Shown: positions 22,707 through 34,526 of the stretch, one piece after another | How the letters are laid out: every line of letters begins with the position of its first letter | Position numbering within the stretch: position 1 is the first letter of the stretch | NCBI GenBank assembly: GCA_029339195.1 | Contig: JAPTJF010000255.1 | Span: 1,769-65,768 of the forward strand | Length of the DNA stretch: 64,000 bases | Origin: Micractinium sp. NFX-FRZ | Lineage: Eukaryota; Chlorophyta; Trebouxiophyceae; Chlorellales; Chlorellaceae | Direction: 5' to 3' | Notes under the pieces: model-generated | What the model was told of the DNA's origin: nothing | What the model saw: only the letters and a program-made list of their open reading frames with translations | The model's database searches: none | Made by a program: the position numbers and the translations under genes

Positions 22707-24238
22707 ATGCTGCGCAGGGCAGCCAGGGCTCTAGCTCAGCGGGCAGGCGGGACACGGAGTTGGGCGCAGGGCAATGCTGGTGGGTTCAAGCGCAGCTTGT
22801 TCAGTGGCGCATTTAACAGAGGGCCTCTGCTGCCGCTGCCGCTGCCGCCACCAGCGCTGCCGCCGCTGCCACTGCTGCTGCCGTTGCTGTTGCCATTGCC
22901 TGTGTGCTTCATACCCGTGCCTTCCCTCTTCCCTTTCTCGTCGCAGCATCTGAGGCAGCCAGCTGTGGGCAACAGCGTGGCGCCGCTGCTGCTGCGGGCA
23001 AGAAGGGCGGGGGCAGTGCCGCTGCCGTCGCTGGCCGCGGCGGACCCGGCGGACCGCGCCCGTCTGGCCAGCGCGTTGCGGCGCCGCAGTTTGAGGCGCC
23101 AGCGCTGACGCCTGCTGAGCTGGCGGCTCGGGAGCGCAACAACTACATCATGGCGGGCACCATGCTGGCACTCTCTGGGTATGGCTATTACGTGGTCACC
23201 ACAAACCGGGGTGCTGGTGGCGCCAAGCCGCCCACTAGTGAGCACCTGGTCAACTGGAGCGGCACCCACGAGTGCCAGGTGGCACGCTTCTTCCAGCCTG
23301 AGAGCTTGGAGGAGCTGGAGGCGGTGGTGCAGGCGGCGCATAAGACAGGTGGGTGCTGGGTGCTGAGAGCCTGGGACGGGAGGATTGTGTGCGGTGTGGG
23401 AGAGAGACAGGCGGCTACTTGGCGCTGGCAGCCGCAGATTGCACAGTGTTTGGATGTGTGAGGAGGGTACGTGCTGCTGCCACCGGGAGCGCTGGTGTTT
23501 GTACAGGAGGTGTTTGAACTGGGCTGCAGAGCCTGAGCATGGTAGACCTGAATGCCGCTTTGTTCCCGGCACTCAGCAAAACCACTGTCAGCTTGGTGTT
23601 CACATACCCAGCCGCCTCCTCGACCGCCGTCCGCCCACATGCCCGCCCTGGCTGGCCGCACCCTCCGTGCCCTGCAGGCCGCAAGCTGCGCTGTGTGGGA
23701 TCGGGCCTGTCCCCCAATGGATTGGCATTCAACCAGGAGGGCATGGTCAGCCTGACTCTGATGGACAACATCCTGAGTGTGGACCCCGAGCGGCAGCTGG
23801 TGGGTGGGGGGCAGGCTAATGGCATGGACTGGATGGGGGGGTGTATGGGAGTGGGGGATGGTCGAGCTGAATTTGACATGGGTTTGGATGCTGAGCCTGG
23901 CTCCCGGGCGGTAGGCTGTGTGATGGGTGCGGTGCAAGGCATGGCGGGTTGGTGGCATGTAGTGACCGAGCACGGGCCTGGCGCCTGTAACCTTGCTTGC
24001 TGCTTCCTGCCGGCAGCCTTCGCCACAGAGTGTGTCACCCCCCACCAGCGCCCGTCTGCCACCTCTGCCCGCCGTGCCCACCCACCCGTTGCGCTGCAGG
24101 TCACGGTGCAGGCCGGGGCGCGGGTGCAGGCGGTGGCGGATGAGCTGCGCAAGCACGGCCTCACGCTGCAGAACTATGCGTCCATCCGGGAGCAGACAAT
24201 TGGCGGGTTCACTCAGGTGTGGGCGGTGGGCTGGCTGG

Positions 24239-24269
<31 letters not shown>

Positions 24270-27200
24270 CAGATCAGCAGATGCTGACCTGTCAACCCAG
24301 CGCTGCTGCTGGTGTGTAATCCGCCCACACGCAGCGCGCCATCTCACTGTATGCCGTCTGCCCCCATCTGTGCCCCCCCGCCTCCCTCCCTGCCGCCCGC
24401 CCGCCCCGCCAGGTCAGCGCACACGGCACCGGGGCAGCCATCCCCCCGGTGGATGAGCAGGTGGTGGGCCTGAAGCTGGTCACCCCCGCCCTGGGCACCA
24501 TTGAGCTCAGCAAGGTGAGGGCAATGAGGGCTCAGAGCGGGGGAAGGGGAGGGGGCCCCATTGCGCAGCCTGGGGCAAGGCAGGGACCCCCCTGCTCTTT
24601 GCTTGGTAGGAGAGCCATGCGTTGCCTGCCCGGCGTCGCCTTGTGTCCCAAAGCCCTCGCCTCGGGATTCCCTCGCCTCGCTCCCACCTGTCGTGCCCCC
24701 TGTCATTGTCCCAAACCCCTTCCCCTACAGTTCCCTCACCCTCGTTCCCACCTGCCCTGTGCCCACCTGCAGACCCAGGACCCAGAGCTGTTTGACCTGG
24801 CCAGGGTGGGGCTGGGCCTGCTGGGGGTGGTGGCAGAAGTGACGCTGCAGGTAGGGAGGGACATGCGGGGGGCTTCAAAGGGCGTGTTAACTTGCTCTTG
24901 TCTAGAAAGGGTGGGCTGTCACTGGAACCCTGCCACTAATGCCCTCTCCTGCTCTGCCCTGCCCTGCCCTCACCTGCCTTTGTGCGCTTTGCGTCCGCCC
25001 TCCTCCCCCCTCTTTTGGCTGCCCCACAAGCTGGTGCACCTCCCGCCCTGCTCTGCGCAGCCCTCACTGTCTCCTGCCCCGTGCACCCCCTCGACCCCCA
25101 CCCCCACGCCTTGCCAACCCCACTCCACCCCACGCAGTGCGTGCCCGCCCACCGCCTGGTGGAGCGCACCCAGGTGTCTAACCTGCGGGAGGTGCGGCGG
25201 AAGCACGTGCAGCGGCTCAGGGAGAACAAGCACCTGCGGTACATGTGGATCCCTCACACAGACACCGTGGTGGTGGTGACGTGTAATGAGGTGGCGCAGG
25301 TGAGCATTTATAGGGCTGGCGGGACAGTGGGTGGGTGGGTGCGTGGTGTTTGAAGCGGCAGCGCAGATGTGTGGTGCGCAGCAGGTGGTGACGTCAGCCT
25401 GCACTGCCCGTCCCGCACAGCTGCTCTGCCTGCCAGCCTCACAGCCTGCAGTGCCCCGCTGCCGTCTGCCCTGCCTGCTGCCCACCCACAGGGCCAGGAG
25501 CCCGCGGTGCCCGCCTCCAAGTACAGCGAGGCCCAGCGGCTGGACCCCCTGCTGCGCCTGCTGTCCACCCGCTCCGGCCTGCCGGCAGGTCAGCTGCCAC
25601 GGCCGTATGTTACAGGGCTATCTGCTATGCAGTGCCGGCTTCATCTGCTGCTTCACTCGTTTGCTGATTTGCTCACACACCAACCCGCCTGCTCGTCCAT
25701 GCATGCATGGCCGCCCGCTGAGTAGAAAACTTGCTGCTTTGAATCCCTTCCCCTGCTCTGCAGCTGAGCTGGCAGCGCTGTCGGCCACGCAGTGTCGGGA
25801 CCACCTGCTGGCACTGGAGCCCCTCGACCCTTCCTGGGTGAAGCAAGTGAACGCGGCAGAGGCAGAGTACTGGAAGCGCTGGTGAGGCGGGAAAGCAGAG
25901 AGCGATTGTGGGGGAGCGGTGATGGGGGAAGCGTGAGGCAGGTGGATGCGGCAGATGTGGAGTGTTTGCAAGTGCTGGTGCAGTGGGGTGGGGTGGCGGG
26001 CAGGCGGTTGGGCAGGCGGGGGAAGCCGGCGGGTGGATGGGAGGGCAGCAGGCATTTCATGCTGCGAGCTGCTTGCTGAAGTGTCACTGTGGCATCGCCA
26101 CTGTGCCCTGACTGCTGTGCCCGCACTCAAACCACCACCACCGCTCTGTGTGCCGCCTCTGCCTGCCCGGCCGCAGCGAGGGCATGCGTGTGGGGTGGAG
26201 CGACGAGCTGCTGGGCTTTGACTGCGGAGGGCAGCAGTGGGTGCTGGAGACAGCATTCCCCGCGGGCACGCTGGCGCAGCCCGATGGCAGGTGGGTGGGT
26301 GTTGGGTGGGCGGGCAGGCGGGTGGGGTGACTGTGCCTGCTGCAAGCCGCACTGCCCAGCCACACTGCTGCCTGTGTTCCGTTGCCGGGCCGTAGGATCG
26401 CCCTCCCTGGTTTTGTTCTGTTCACATGTCCTTGCCATTTGTCCTTCTCCGTCAAAGCTCGCTCCCCCAGGGACCTGGGGTGCATGGAACACCCACCGCA
26501 CCTATCGGCCCGCCCTTCATTCCCCCATTTATCTGTACGCATGCATCTCCCTCATCCCTCATCCCTTGCGGCCATCCTCCCCACACAAGCCTGCCGCCTC
26601 TCCAGGGGCCCTGCTGAATCCGGCAATCACTACAAGCCTATTTCTCATCCACTGTAATTCTGCCACCCGACCTAAGCACAGAGACCTGGGCTACACTGAG
26701 GAGGACCCTGCTGAAGCTGGTGGCCTGCGCCACCACACTCTCCTGTCCTACCTTCCATCCTCAATGTCCCACTCATGACCTTCAGTGTCCTTTCCTCTAT
26801 CCTGCTGCCTGTCCAGGGACCTGGGCTACATGGAAGACCTGCTGAAGCTGGTGGCCACCCGCCACGTGGCAGCCCCCGCGCCCATCGAGCAGCGCTGGAC
26901 GGCGGGCAGCAGCGCGGGCATGAGCCCCGCAGCGGGGCCGCCGGGCAGCCTGCACAGCTGGGTGGGCATCATCATGTACCTGCCGGAGGACGCGGCGCAG
27001 CGCGAGGCGGTCACAGCAAGGTGGGTGCTTGTGCGGATCAAAGCACAGGGATGGATGTGTGTGTAGGCATCTTTATGTGTGGAAAGCAACGTGAGGCGAT
27101 CCCCAAAGTGTGGGGCGGGAAGGAAGTGTTGGGGCGGGGCCTGGTGCGGCGGGGCCAGAGAGTGCAGAAGGTGGTGAGACGTGGAGCAGGCAGGGATGGA

Positions 27201-27776
27201 CACCGGCATCTGCCGCCGCACCTCCTGCCCCCTTGCCGCCTCACCCCTCTCTTCAGCGCTCCCCTGGTGCCCCGCCCACCCTTCCGCTGCACTCCCTTTG
27301 CCTCCACGTTTGGCCTCCCTGTACCGCAGCTTCCGGCAGTACGCCTCGCTTGTGGAGCGTGAGGTGATGGCCAAGTACGGGGCGACGGAGCACTGGGCCA
27401 AAATCGAGGTGAGGCGCACAACTGAGCTATCGTTGGATCGTGGCGGGGAGCGCCGTGGGGGCGGTTTGTAGCGGGCGGGCCAGTTGTCCTGAGATTTTGA
27501 CGTCCCTTGCTAGCTCGCCTGCCTGTGCCTGAATTCTGCCAGCCCCCGCTCGCTCTTTCCATGCTCACATCTTCAAAATTGGGTCCACTCCTGCAGGTGC
27601 CCAGTGACCCCGCTGAGCTGGCGGCGGTGCAGGCACGCCTGGCGGCTCGCTACCCGCTGGCAGCCTTCAACGCCGCCCGCCGCCGCCTGGACCCGCACAA
27701 CATCCTGGGCAGCCCCATGATGGATGCACTGCTGCCACGCGCTGTGCCTGCTGCCGCCGCAGCGGCCACGGCGTGA
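22707..27776 (+). CDS. GLDH: L-galactono-1,4-lactone dehydrogenase, mitochondrial (vitamin C synthesis)
   Basis: GLDH oxidises L-galactono-1,4-lactone to ascorbate, passes electrons to cytochrome c, and in plants also helps assemble complex I. Thirteen exons (22707-22779, 22947-23348, 23678-23799, 24100-24216, 24413-24514, 24773-24850, 25138-25299, 25492-25588, 25764-25881, 26177-26290, 26817-27020, 27330-27408, 27597-27776) give 615 aa; the plant enzyme is about 610. Seen: a basic mitochondrial presequence (MLRRAARALAQRAG), a membrane-like segment before VVTTNRG, the FAD-binding domain with VGSGLSPNG, ASIREQTIGGF and SAHGTGA, the ALO domain with ELLGFDCGGQQWVLE, IEQRWTA (the Glu and Arg that contact substrate in plant GLDH), and the end RRLDPHNILGSPMM. 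The exon 1 donor (G|GTGGGT at 22780) is chosen by phase and could be different. Confidence 0.95.
24229..24265. repeat. GGCT tetranucleotide run
   Basis: About nine tandem CTGG units with one interruption, in the GLDH intron just after exon 24100-24216. Confidence 0.9.
26468..26865. repeat. Intronic echoes of GLDH exon 26817-27020 5' edge
   Basis: The real acceptor and exon start reads CCAGGGACCTGGGCTACATG then GACCTGCTGAAGCTGGTGGC. Copies occur at 26677-26736 (GAGACCTGGGCTACACTGAG, then CCTGCTGAAGCTGGTGGC) and, shorter, at 26468-26489 (CAGGGACCTGGGGTGCATGG). Confidence 0.9.
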
Positions 27777-27917
27777 GGCGCATGCGGCCCGGCATGATGC
27801 GCGGCGCACGCAGCGCAGCGGGCAATGCCGCCGAGGGCAGCGGTGGTTGGTGCCGTGCGCAGGGCCGGCGAGAGTGTTCTTTTGTTGTATTCTTTCTGTA
27901 TTTTCCATGTTGCCAAG

Positions 27918-28896
27918 ATGTCCGCCCTGGACTTTGCACGCACGTGTATGCTCTCCTCCCTGCTGTCGGCGGCGCTGACGTCAGTTGGCGGCGGAAAGAA
28001 GGCAAACAGGCGGGGTGGCGGCCAGCTTGCTTTATTGCGCGCGCTGGCACTTACCTTCCAAGGCAGCGACATCCCCTTCCTAGATTTGGCACACATTTGC
28101 CTCAAGAAGAAGAAGAACTCTGCAGAGAGAAGGTGAGATGCCCGCCTGCGATCTGCACCCCCGCTGCCTTGCGCTCGCGTGAAGCACGCGTATCGATTGT
28201 CGATCGACATCGTTGTGACGGCCGGGCGGGTCGCCGGGGTTGTCCCGGCGCCACCGCCGCCGGCGCTGCTGCCCCCCGCCCGGCAGGTCCCAGCCTGACG
28301 TTGTTCCCCTGCCACCTGCAGCTTGGACACCATGCTGCTCGGCGGTCCCCTCGGCCTGATCTTCGGGCCTGCCCTGTACATGTTCTTTGCGGCCATCTCG
28401 CTTAGCCAGTTCAAGGTGCGCAGGCAGGTGGCTGCGAGGGAGGGGCTGTGACGGCGCTAAGCACCAGGAGAGAAGCGGTGCCCACAGTCCATGCATTTGC
28501 CAGCTGTCGCTGCACTTGGGCGCCGCGTGCTGCTGAGATGCTGGGAAGGCTGCGAGCCCGGGCGCTGACCAGCCCAGCGGCCTTTGTATACCCGCCTGTC
28601 GCCCACGCACTCCATCCCGGTTCTCCAGGCCCCAGCAGGCCCCAGCACCCCACGTTACCTCTTGCCCATGAAGTCTCACTCCTCTGCAGATCATCTACAA
28701 CTTCCTGGCGCGCTTCGTGTACCAGAAGCACGGCAACGTGGTGTGGGAGACGATCCAGCCGGCGCTGCGCCAGCAGATGGCCTTCTTTGAGTCCATCTTT
28801 GGCCAGCCCGCCACCTTCACCCCCTCGGTCACCCACGTCCTGCTGGTGGCGCTCATGCTGGTGCTCATCGTCAACCTGGGCAACCAGCGCCGCTGA
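27918..28896 (+). CDS. Small membrane protein, unidentified
   Basis: Three exons (27918-28132, 28322-28415, 28690-28896) join in phase to 171 aa. The N-terminal part is basic and moderately hydrophobic (MSALDFARTCMLSSLLSAAL). It is followed by a membrane segment (GPLGLIFGPALYMFFAAISL), an amphipathic region (FLARFVYQKHGNVVWETI) and a C-terminal anchor (VLLVALMLVLIVNLGNQRR). The start lies only 141 bp after the GLDH stop on the same strand; an in-frame ATG at 27825 is an alternative start. I do not recognise the family. The basic run KKKKNS near the exon 1 end could alternatively be non-coding, with exon 1 ending earlier. Confidence 0.55.
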
Positions 28897-29831
28897 GGGC
28901 GGGAAGAGAGTGGAGGTGTAAGAAGCTGCTGCTGGATTGGGAGACGCCGCTGAGGGCGGGAGGCAAGTCGGGGTGCCAGGAAGGGTTGGAGAGCCCCAAG
29001 CATCAGTTTGAATGAGAGAAGCAGTGTTCGAGTCGACACCCGTTCCCAGGGGCAGGCGGTGCAAGCGCCGAGGCCAGCTTGTGTCTGTTCCCGTTTGGTA
29101 GCGCCAGTTCAGTGTGCCTTGCCGCTGTGCCCGAGCCGCCCCACCTTGCTTTGCCCGCTGTGTACAGCCACCACCTCTCCCCACACCTCCCACCCTTGCC
29201 CCTACCGTCAAATCTCTGCTATCTGTGGGCTGCTTGTGTGCTGAGTGGTAAGCAAACAACAACAATTTCAACAAGAGGCCCGGAAGGGGGCGTGGCAAGG
29301 CAAGGGGACAAGGGGAAGCCGCCCCAGCTGGCAGCACAGCGCAGCGGGCAGGCTTGCAAGGCATTTGTAATGAAAGGCAGCGTCTCGTGTCGACTCAACT
29401 CGGCTCACAGCGGCGGGAAAGGAGGCAGCACGGCAGTGGGGCAAACAGGGGGCCGGCTGGGTGGATCAATCAATCAATCAAACAAGCGAGGGAGGATGGG
29501 GGCGCAGGCGCAAAACTCAGGGGGCCGGCTCTGCGGCTGTTCAGGGTGCCTGGGTGGATGGGTGGTGATACAAAGAGGTGCGTGGGGCGCGGCGCAACCA
29601 CGCGTGGCAAGCAGGCGCATGCTGTGGTGTGCATGCTGTGGTGTGCATGCTGTGGTGCGCATGCTGACTCGAGTTTGTGCCCAGCGCTGGGGACAGGACA
29701 CGTGCAGAGGATGGCAAGGTGCGCAGGCGTGCAGAGCACTCTTTTCCATCTGGCGGGCGCAGAGGGCAGCGCTCTGCACTGTGCAGGCCTCGTGTGTGTG
29801 CCAGGTGAGGTGGCGCCAGCTCGACGCCCGC
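28897..29831. other. Convergent intergenic region with short tandem repeat
   Basis: No gene is recognised. TGTAA occurs at 28917 and at 29366-29370 on the plus strand. A 14-bp tandem repeat (GCATGCTGTGGTGT, three copies plus a partial one) lies at 29617-29666, and an ATCA run at 29464-29480. Confidence 0.5.
29617..29666. repeat. 14-bp tandem repeat, about 3.5 copies
   Basis: Units GCATGCTGTGGTG(T/C) start at 29617, 29631 and 29645, with a partial fourth at 29659. Confidence 0.95.
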
Positions 29832-32254
29832 TCAGCCGAGCACCATGCCTGCAAGCCCGGCTCCGAAGCTGTCCTTGGCGCCCTGGCTGGCGGGGTTGGC
29901 GCCGAGGTAGATGTCCAGCAGGGAGCGTGCCAGGTGGCAGTTGACGATGGTGCCCACCTGGCGCCAGGCAGGCGGTGGGTGTGGAGGAGCGGGGCAGGGA
30001 GAGGGTTAAGCGGGGGGGGGAACGAGGGCGGAGGGACGTACGAGGCAGGATGTGCTGGCGATTTGGGGGTTGGGGCAGCAGTGAGCGTCAGGCACGGGGC
30101 GGGCAGCGGAGGCTGCACAGCGGCACACCTCATGCCTGGCCTCCCAACCAAGCCGACTCTCCTGCATAGGGACGCCAGCACAGGACGGGGCAGCAGAGCA
30201 CAGCACAGCACAGCACAGCCTCCCACACCGGCCCATGCTGCCCGCTGTTACCTCCCCCCCCGCCCGGCCCCGCCCCGCTCGCCCGCACCTGCTTTCCGTT
30301 CAGGCTCGTGTCCAGCCTTGCGCCGTTTGTTGTGAAGGTGACCTCCAGGCCCTTTCGGAACGGGGCGGCATCAAACTGCTGCTTGAAAAACTCCAGGGCA
30401 TGCAGCTCCCCCGCCTGCAGCGCATGGATGCGTGTGTGGTTGTGTGTGTGTGTGTGAGAGAGAGAAAGAGAGAGAGAGAGGATTGTGAACTTGTGACCGA
30501 GTGACGTTGCACAGATCCGGCCGGCCTGCAGGCAGGGTGGCAGAGCTGGATGTGCAGCGCCCACTGAGCAGCATGCCCTCCCCCCCTTGCCCCCTCTCCC
30601 GTATGCGTGCCTGCTTCAGAGGCGGCGCCAGCCGCTCCTCCAGCGCTTCCAAAAAGGGGCGCTGCTTGACCTGCAACGAACAAACGACAGGGCAGGGGAG
30701 TGATGAACAGCAGAACATAATCGAGGCAGCGGTCGGGCAGTTGGCACTTGGGACCAGGCCGGCCATCCGTTCAACTCGCTGCCGCCACTGCTTGAAGTGC
30801 TTGACAGACCAGCGGCGGCGGCAGCAGCAGCAGCAGCAGCGGCAGCAGCAGCGGCAGCAGCAGCAGCAGCGGCAGCGGCAGCGGCGGCAGCGGCAGCAGC
30901 AGCAGCGGCGGCAGCAGCAGCAGCGGCGGCAGCGGCAGCAGCAGCAGGTCCAGAGCATGAGGCGCACCATGCCGCTGGTGATCACGATGCGCAGCGTCTT
31001 CTCCACCCCAGTAGCCTTCACCAGCTCTGAAGAGGAGGCAGGTGTGAGGGGGTGAGGACAAGGGGGGGAGGGGTGTGAGAGGCAGGCACATGTGGCTGGG
31101 CGGCAGGCAGGGAGGCGGGGAACGTGGGAAGACGCCGGGCTCGTGCGTCTTTGTTTGCCTTGTGCCTGGTTGCTCACGCACGAATGGCCCCTGCCTGCCC
31201 GTTCCTCCCCGCCTCTGCTGCTGCTGCTGCGGTTCTGCATCCTACAGCCCTGCGCCTGGCCACTCCCTACTACTACCCACCCCACCCTCACTGCCCTGCA
31301 CCGACAACCATCAAACAGCGCCTGTTCTGAGGCCGGGCTCAAATTTTGAAACTTTCACCCCAACCAACATGTGCCCTCACCCAGCCACTCTAAATGTATA
31401 CTATTCCCCCTGCCTCCACCCACCATCATGCCCGCCTGACGCAACCCCCGCCCCCGCCCATCCCCAAACCACCCACCGTCAAACAGCGCCTGGTCCTTGG
31501 CCAGGCTGGCGGGCTGCGCCCCCTGGAACTTAGGCTGCAGCACCTGCCGGGCAGCTGCCTGGTCCACATACAGGGCGAGCGCGTCTGCAGGGAAGGGCAG
31601 GCGCACAGGGTGGTGAGGCAAGGTCAAGGTCTGGGCAGATGGCGGCAGCCCACAGACAGCAAGCAGGCCCCAATACACTAGCTTGCTAACGCCAGAAAAG
31701 GCGGCGCGGTGGCAGCCCTCATGCCTGCCCAATTCGCTAGTCAATGTGTGCCAAGCAGCCCTGCCCCTGCTCACAAACGTCGAGATTCTTGACCCCGGCA
31801 ATGCGCTTGGTGCGTGCCCTGCACAGCGCAGGCGGGCACGGGAGGAAGAGTGAGGCAGCGGTAGCGCCAGAATGGGGCGGCAGCGCTGGGAGTCACAAGC
31901 CTCCACAGGCAGACGGGCACATTGGCAGGGCAGCCCTGGGCGGCTTGATAGTGCAGGGGCACAAGCTCACCCTGTCCCCGCAATGATGGGGCACCCACGC
32001 TCGCCAGCGCAGTGCTCCAGCTGTCCTGCAAACACTGTGCCCGTGCGGCGCTCCTTCACCACCTCCGCCGCCGCTGGCAGCGGTGCCACCGACCCGCTGT
32101 CAAACAGCGCTGCCGATCCTAGGCTGGCAAACAGCGCCCCTCCAAATGGCCGCTGGCTCCCTGCCGCCGACTGAGGAGTTTGTGCCTGATGATCACCGCC
32201 CGCCGCCTGAGGAGGCCGGAGTAGGCTGACGTCTCCTCGAACAACAAACTTCAT
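29832..32254 (-). CDS. FAP: Chalcone-isomerase-like fatty-acid-binding protein
   Basis: Plant FAP proteins share the chalcone-isomerase fold, bind fatty acids in plastids and affect lipid metabolism. Seven exons (32254-31971, 31818-31775, 31584-31477, 31026-30968, 30670-30611, 30414-30289, 29957-29832) give 268 aa in one frame. Seen: EVVKERRTGTVFAGQL, then TGARTKRIAGVKNLDVYALA and LYVDQAAARQVLQP (the CHI-fold core), SLAKDQALFDELVKATGVE, TLRIVITSGM, PFLEALEERLAPPL and the C-terminal LARSLLDIYLG...KDSFGAGLAGMVLG. The intron after exon 30670-30611 has a GC donor, forced by frame. The open frame continues upstream to an ATG at 32461, so a longer N-terminus is possible; the first 80 residues are low-complexity and could be a transit peptide. 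Enzyme activity as a chalcone isomerase is not claimed. Confidence 0.85.
30432..30481. repeat. (TG)n-(GA)n compound microsatellite
   Basis: A GTGTGT run passes directly into a GAGAGA run, inside the FAP intron between exons 30670-30611 and 30414-30289. Confidence 0.95.
30818..30948. repeat. CAG/CGG triplet-repeat tract
   Basis: About 130 bp of interspersed CAG and CGG triplets on the plus strand (CTG/CCG in the FAP transcript). The adjoining exon ends at ATG|GTGCGC (30968) and the next starts GTCAAGCAG at 30670 in phase, so the tract is intronic, although it stays open in several frames. Confidence 0.9.
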
Positions 32255-33369
32255 TGAGCCAGGTACGTTGAGGTATGACACACAGCGACCCAGTGGTTCA
32301 AACTCGAGCTGAACGGTAGCGCGGTTTTGGGGGGGCTGATGTACAGAGCCGCTGCCCGCCTGGCGCGCCAGTGCGCAGGTGCGTGGGACACTTGACTGTT
32401 CAGCTCTGATGGCTGCTTGTCCGGCATGCTCGTGGAATTGCATTGCATACAGATGCTTCATGGTTACTCAAGGTGTGGTGTACAGGTTGTGCAGGAAGAC
32501 CAGCCGCTGCAAGAGCCGCACAGTATCTGGGACCGGCCCCAGAGCTGTATGCGTCACTCCCAGGGTTGATGCAGACGCCTGATTGAGGAAGCCTCATTCC
32601 CTTGACAGCTTACCAAAGCCCTCCAGTGTTGGCATCGAAACTGTGCAGAGATGCATTATAGGCGCGAGAACAAACTGACATGCACAGCGGCGCATGGCGC
32701 AGCTGGCCGCCGCTGTCGCTGCTGCTCGTGGGGAGGCAGGCTGTCCTGATGCTCATGCTGGCTGATGCTGCTGTGCACGACACCTCATCAGGGTAACGCA
32801 GAGGCAGAGACTGCAGCCTCAGCGTTTCAAAGGAACCCCAAGAGAGCCCTGCAGTGAGCTAGTCTGCGCGAGTCTGTGTGGGGTGGACGCCTGGTGTGCT
32901 GCAGAATACAAGCGCCGTACACGTGCAGCGGCAGCATTAGTACAGCCCTCAGTGACATGAAGAAACAAGAGGGACATTGGCAGGAGGATGAAGCAGCCAG
33001 GAGTGGTTGGCGGGCCCCAAAGGATGTGCAAAACCCAAGGAGAAAGGAGGGCAGTTGTGAAAACAAAGTCGTGCAAAAAACAAGAGGGGAGTTGCCATGA
33101 GCAGCACAAGACACAGTGCTTTCAATGCGTCAATGCTGGTGAAACGCAGGCAGCGTTCGTGATACCCACCGCTTCCGGAGTGGGTAGTTAACGATGCAGA
33201 GGTTGGGTACACAGGGCACCCCAGAGCTATGATGGTTGTGGTTGTGCTGTGTTAGAAATACAGTGGCAAGGCGTGGCGTGGCGGAGGAGACGGTGCAGCC
33301 CCGACTGAGCAGCACTGTGCACCCCGCCTTTGGCCCCAGATCAATTACAACACCCTCAAGGCGGGTGCC
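32255..33369. other. Intergenic region between two minus-strand genes
   Basis: This holds the FAP promoter and 5' UTR (or its N-terminal extension up to 32461) and the 3' flank of the ICMT-family gene. A TGTAA motif on the minus strand lies at 33349-33345, about 20 bp past that gene's stop. No other coding signal is recognised. Confidence 0.5.
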
Positions 33370-34526
33370 TCAGAGCAGGTATGGGATAAAGCGCCAGCGT
33401 GTGGCGGCATGCTTGCGCCACGCCTCCCCAAAGTGCCCCTCCAGCATCTGCTCCTCGTACGCCACACGCACGGCTGCACAGGGGGGCAGGCAGGGGAGGG
33501 TCGGAACAAGCGGAGCGGGTGAGGCCGGGCGGGGAGCTGGACACGCATCCAGATGCATAGCATGCGGGGGATGGTGCGTGGGGCTTCGCATGCGGCAAGG
33601 CGGCATACATGCAGCCCGGCCTTGGCCACATACGCATGCAAGCTGGCGCCAAGCAGGCAGGTGCCAGCTTCCCTCCAGCCACCCCTCCTCTGGCTTCCCT
33701 CACCCAAGCAGATGAGGCCACAAGTGAGCTGCAGCGCCAGCGTGCGCCGCTGTCGCAGGATGGCCCGTGGGCCGGCGCCGAAGAAGAGGAGGCCTTGCAC
33801 GAGCATGGCGGTGCCGACGTAGCTGGGGTGCAGGAGCCGCGTGTAGGGCCCGGTCTGCACCAGTGTGTGGCCCTGCACAGGCGATCCAGAGGAGGGGGCA
33901 GAGAGCTGGGGCGTCAGCACGGCAGGGTGAGTTAGAGAGGGAGGGAGTGCCCTGCTGCGTGGGCCCACGCTTCTGGGAGGCCCTCAAGCCATGAAACTGC
34001 CCGCTGGCGTTCCCTGCAAAGCATCCAGCCACTCGGGCCATGCAGCCCGTCCTGAGAGAACTCACTCGGCAACTATTTACTTGAGGGGTGTCAAGCAGTC
34101 CACCATATGGTCAGCTCCTGCTCAACCCACCTGGCGAATGCCCACTTCGTAAGTGAACAGGCGGCCCAGCTCGTGCACGCACCACCCCCGCAGCGCGGCG
34201 CCGCCCAGTACTGCCGCCGCTGCCGTCGCCTCCGCCACGGTCCACCTCTGCCGCGCGGGGCTGTCCCGGGCTATGCAATACCAGGCTGCCAGTGCCGCAA
34301 CCCAAGCTGCCAGAAGGGCCAGGCCCCAGGTCAGGTGCCAGGTGCCAGGTACCAGCTGGCCCGCCCAACCCGGCAGGCGGGGCTCCCCTGAGACGTCGCC
34401 GGCGGCGGTGGCCAGCAAGTGAGGCGACTTGCAGTTATAGATTGTCGCCGCGGCAAGGGCACAACATGCGATCAGTTTGGAGACGAGGGGAGCAGGCGAG
34501 CCTCGAGAGCCCTTGCGACCACCCAT
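33370..34526 (-). CDS. ICMT-family membrane methyltransferase
   Basis: Three exons (34526-34131, 33872-33704, 33473-33370) give 222 aa. The N-terminal half has several hydrophobic helices (LIACCALAAATIYN, WGLALLAAWVAALAAWYCIA). The C-terminal part has the family signature: HTLVQTGPYTRLLHPSYVG, then a hydrophobic helix, then YEEQMLEGHFGEAWRKH and the terminal WRFIPYLL. This pattern (GPYxxxRHPSYxG plus EExxLxxxFGxxY) is shared by isoprenylcysteine carboxyl methyltransferases and related bacterial membrane methyltransferases. They use S-adenosylmethionine, and ICMT proper methylates prenylated CaaX proteins at the ER. The substrate here cannot be told from sequence, and the central Arg of RHPSY is Leu (LHPSY). 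The start is the first ATG in the open frame; its gene lies back-to-back with RPL19. Confidence 0.8.

Noticed and set aside
29464..29480. ATCA run as a possible attachment or insertion site
   Set aside because: Too short and no associated element.
30800..31000. Poly-Cys/Arg or poly-Ala protein from the triplet tract
   Set aside because: Flanking FAP exons splice across it in phase; the open frames are produced by the repeat itself.
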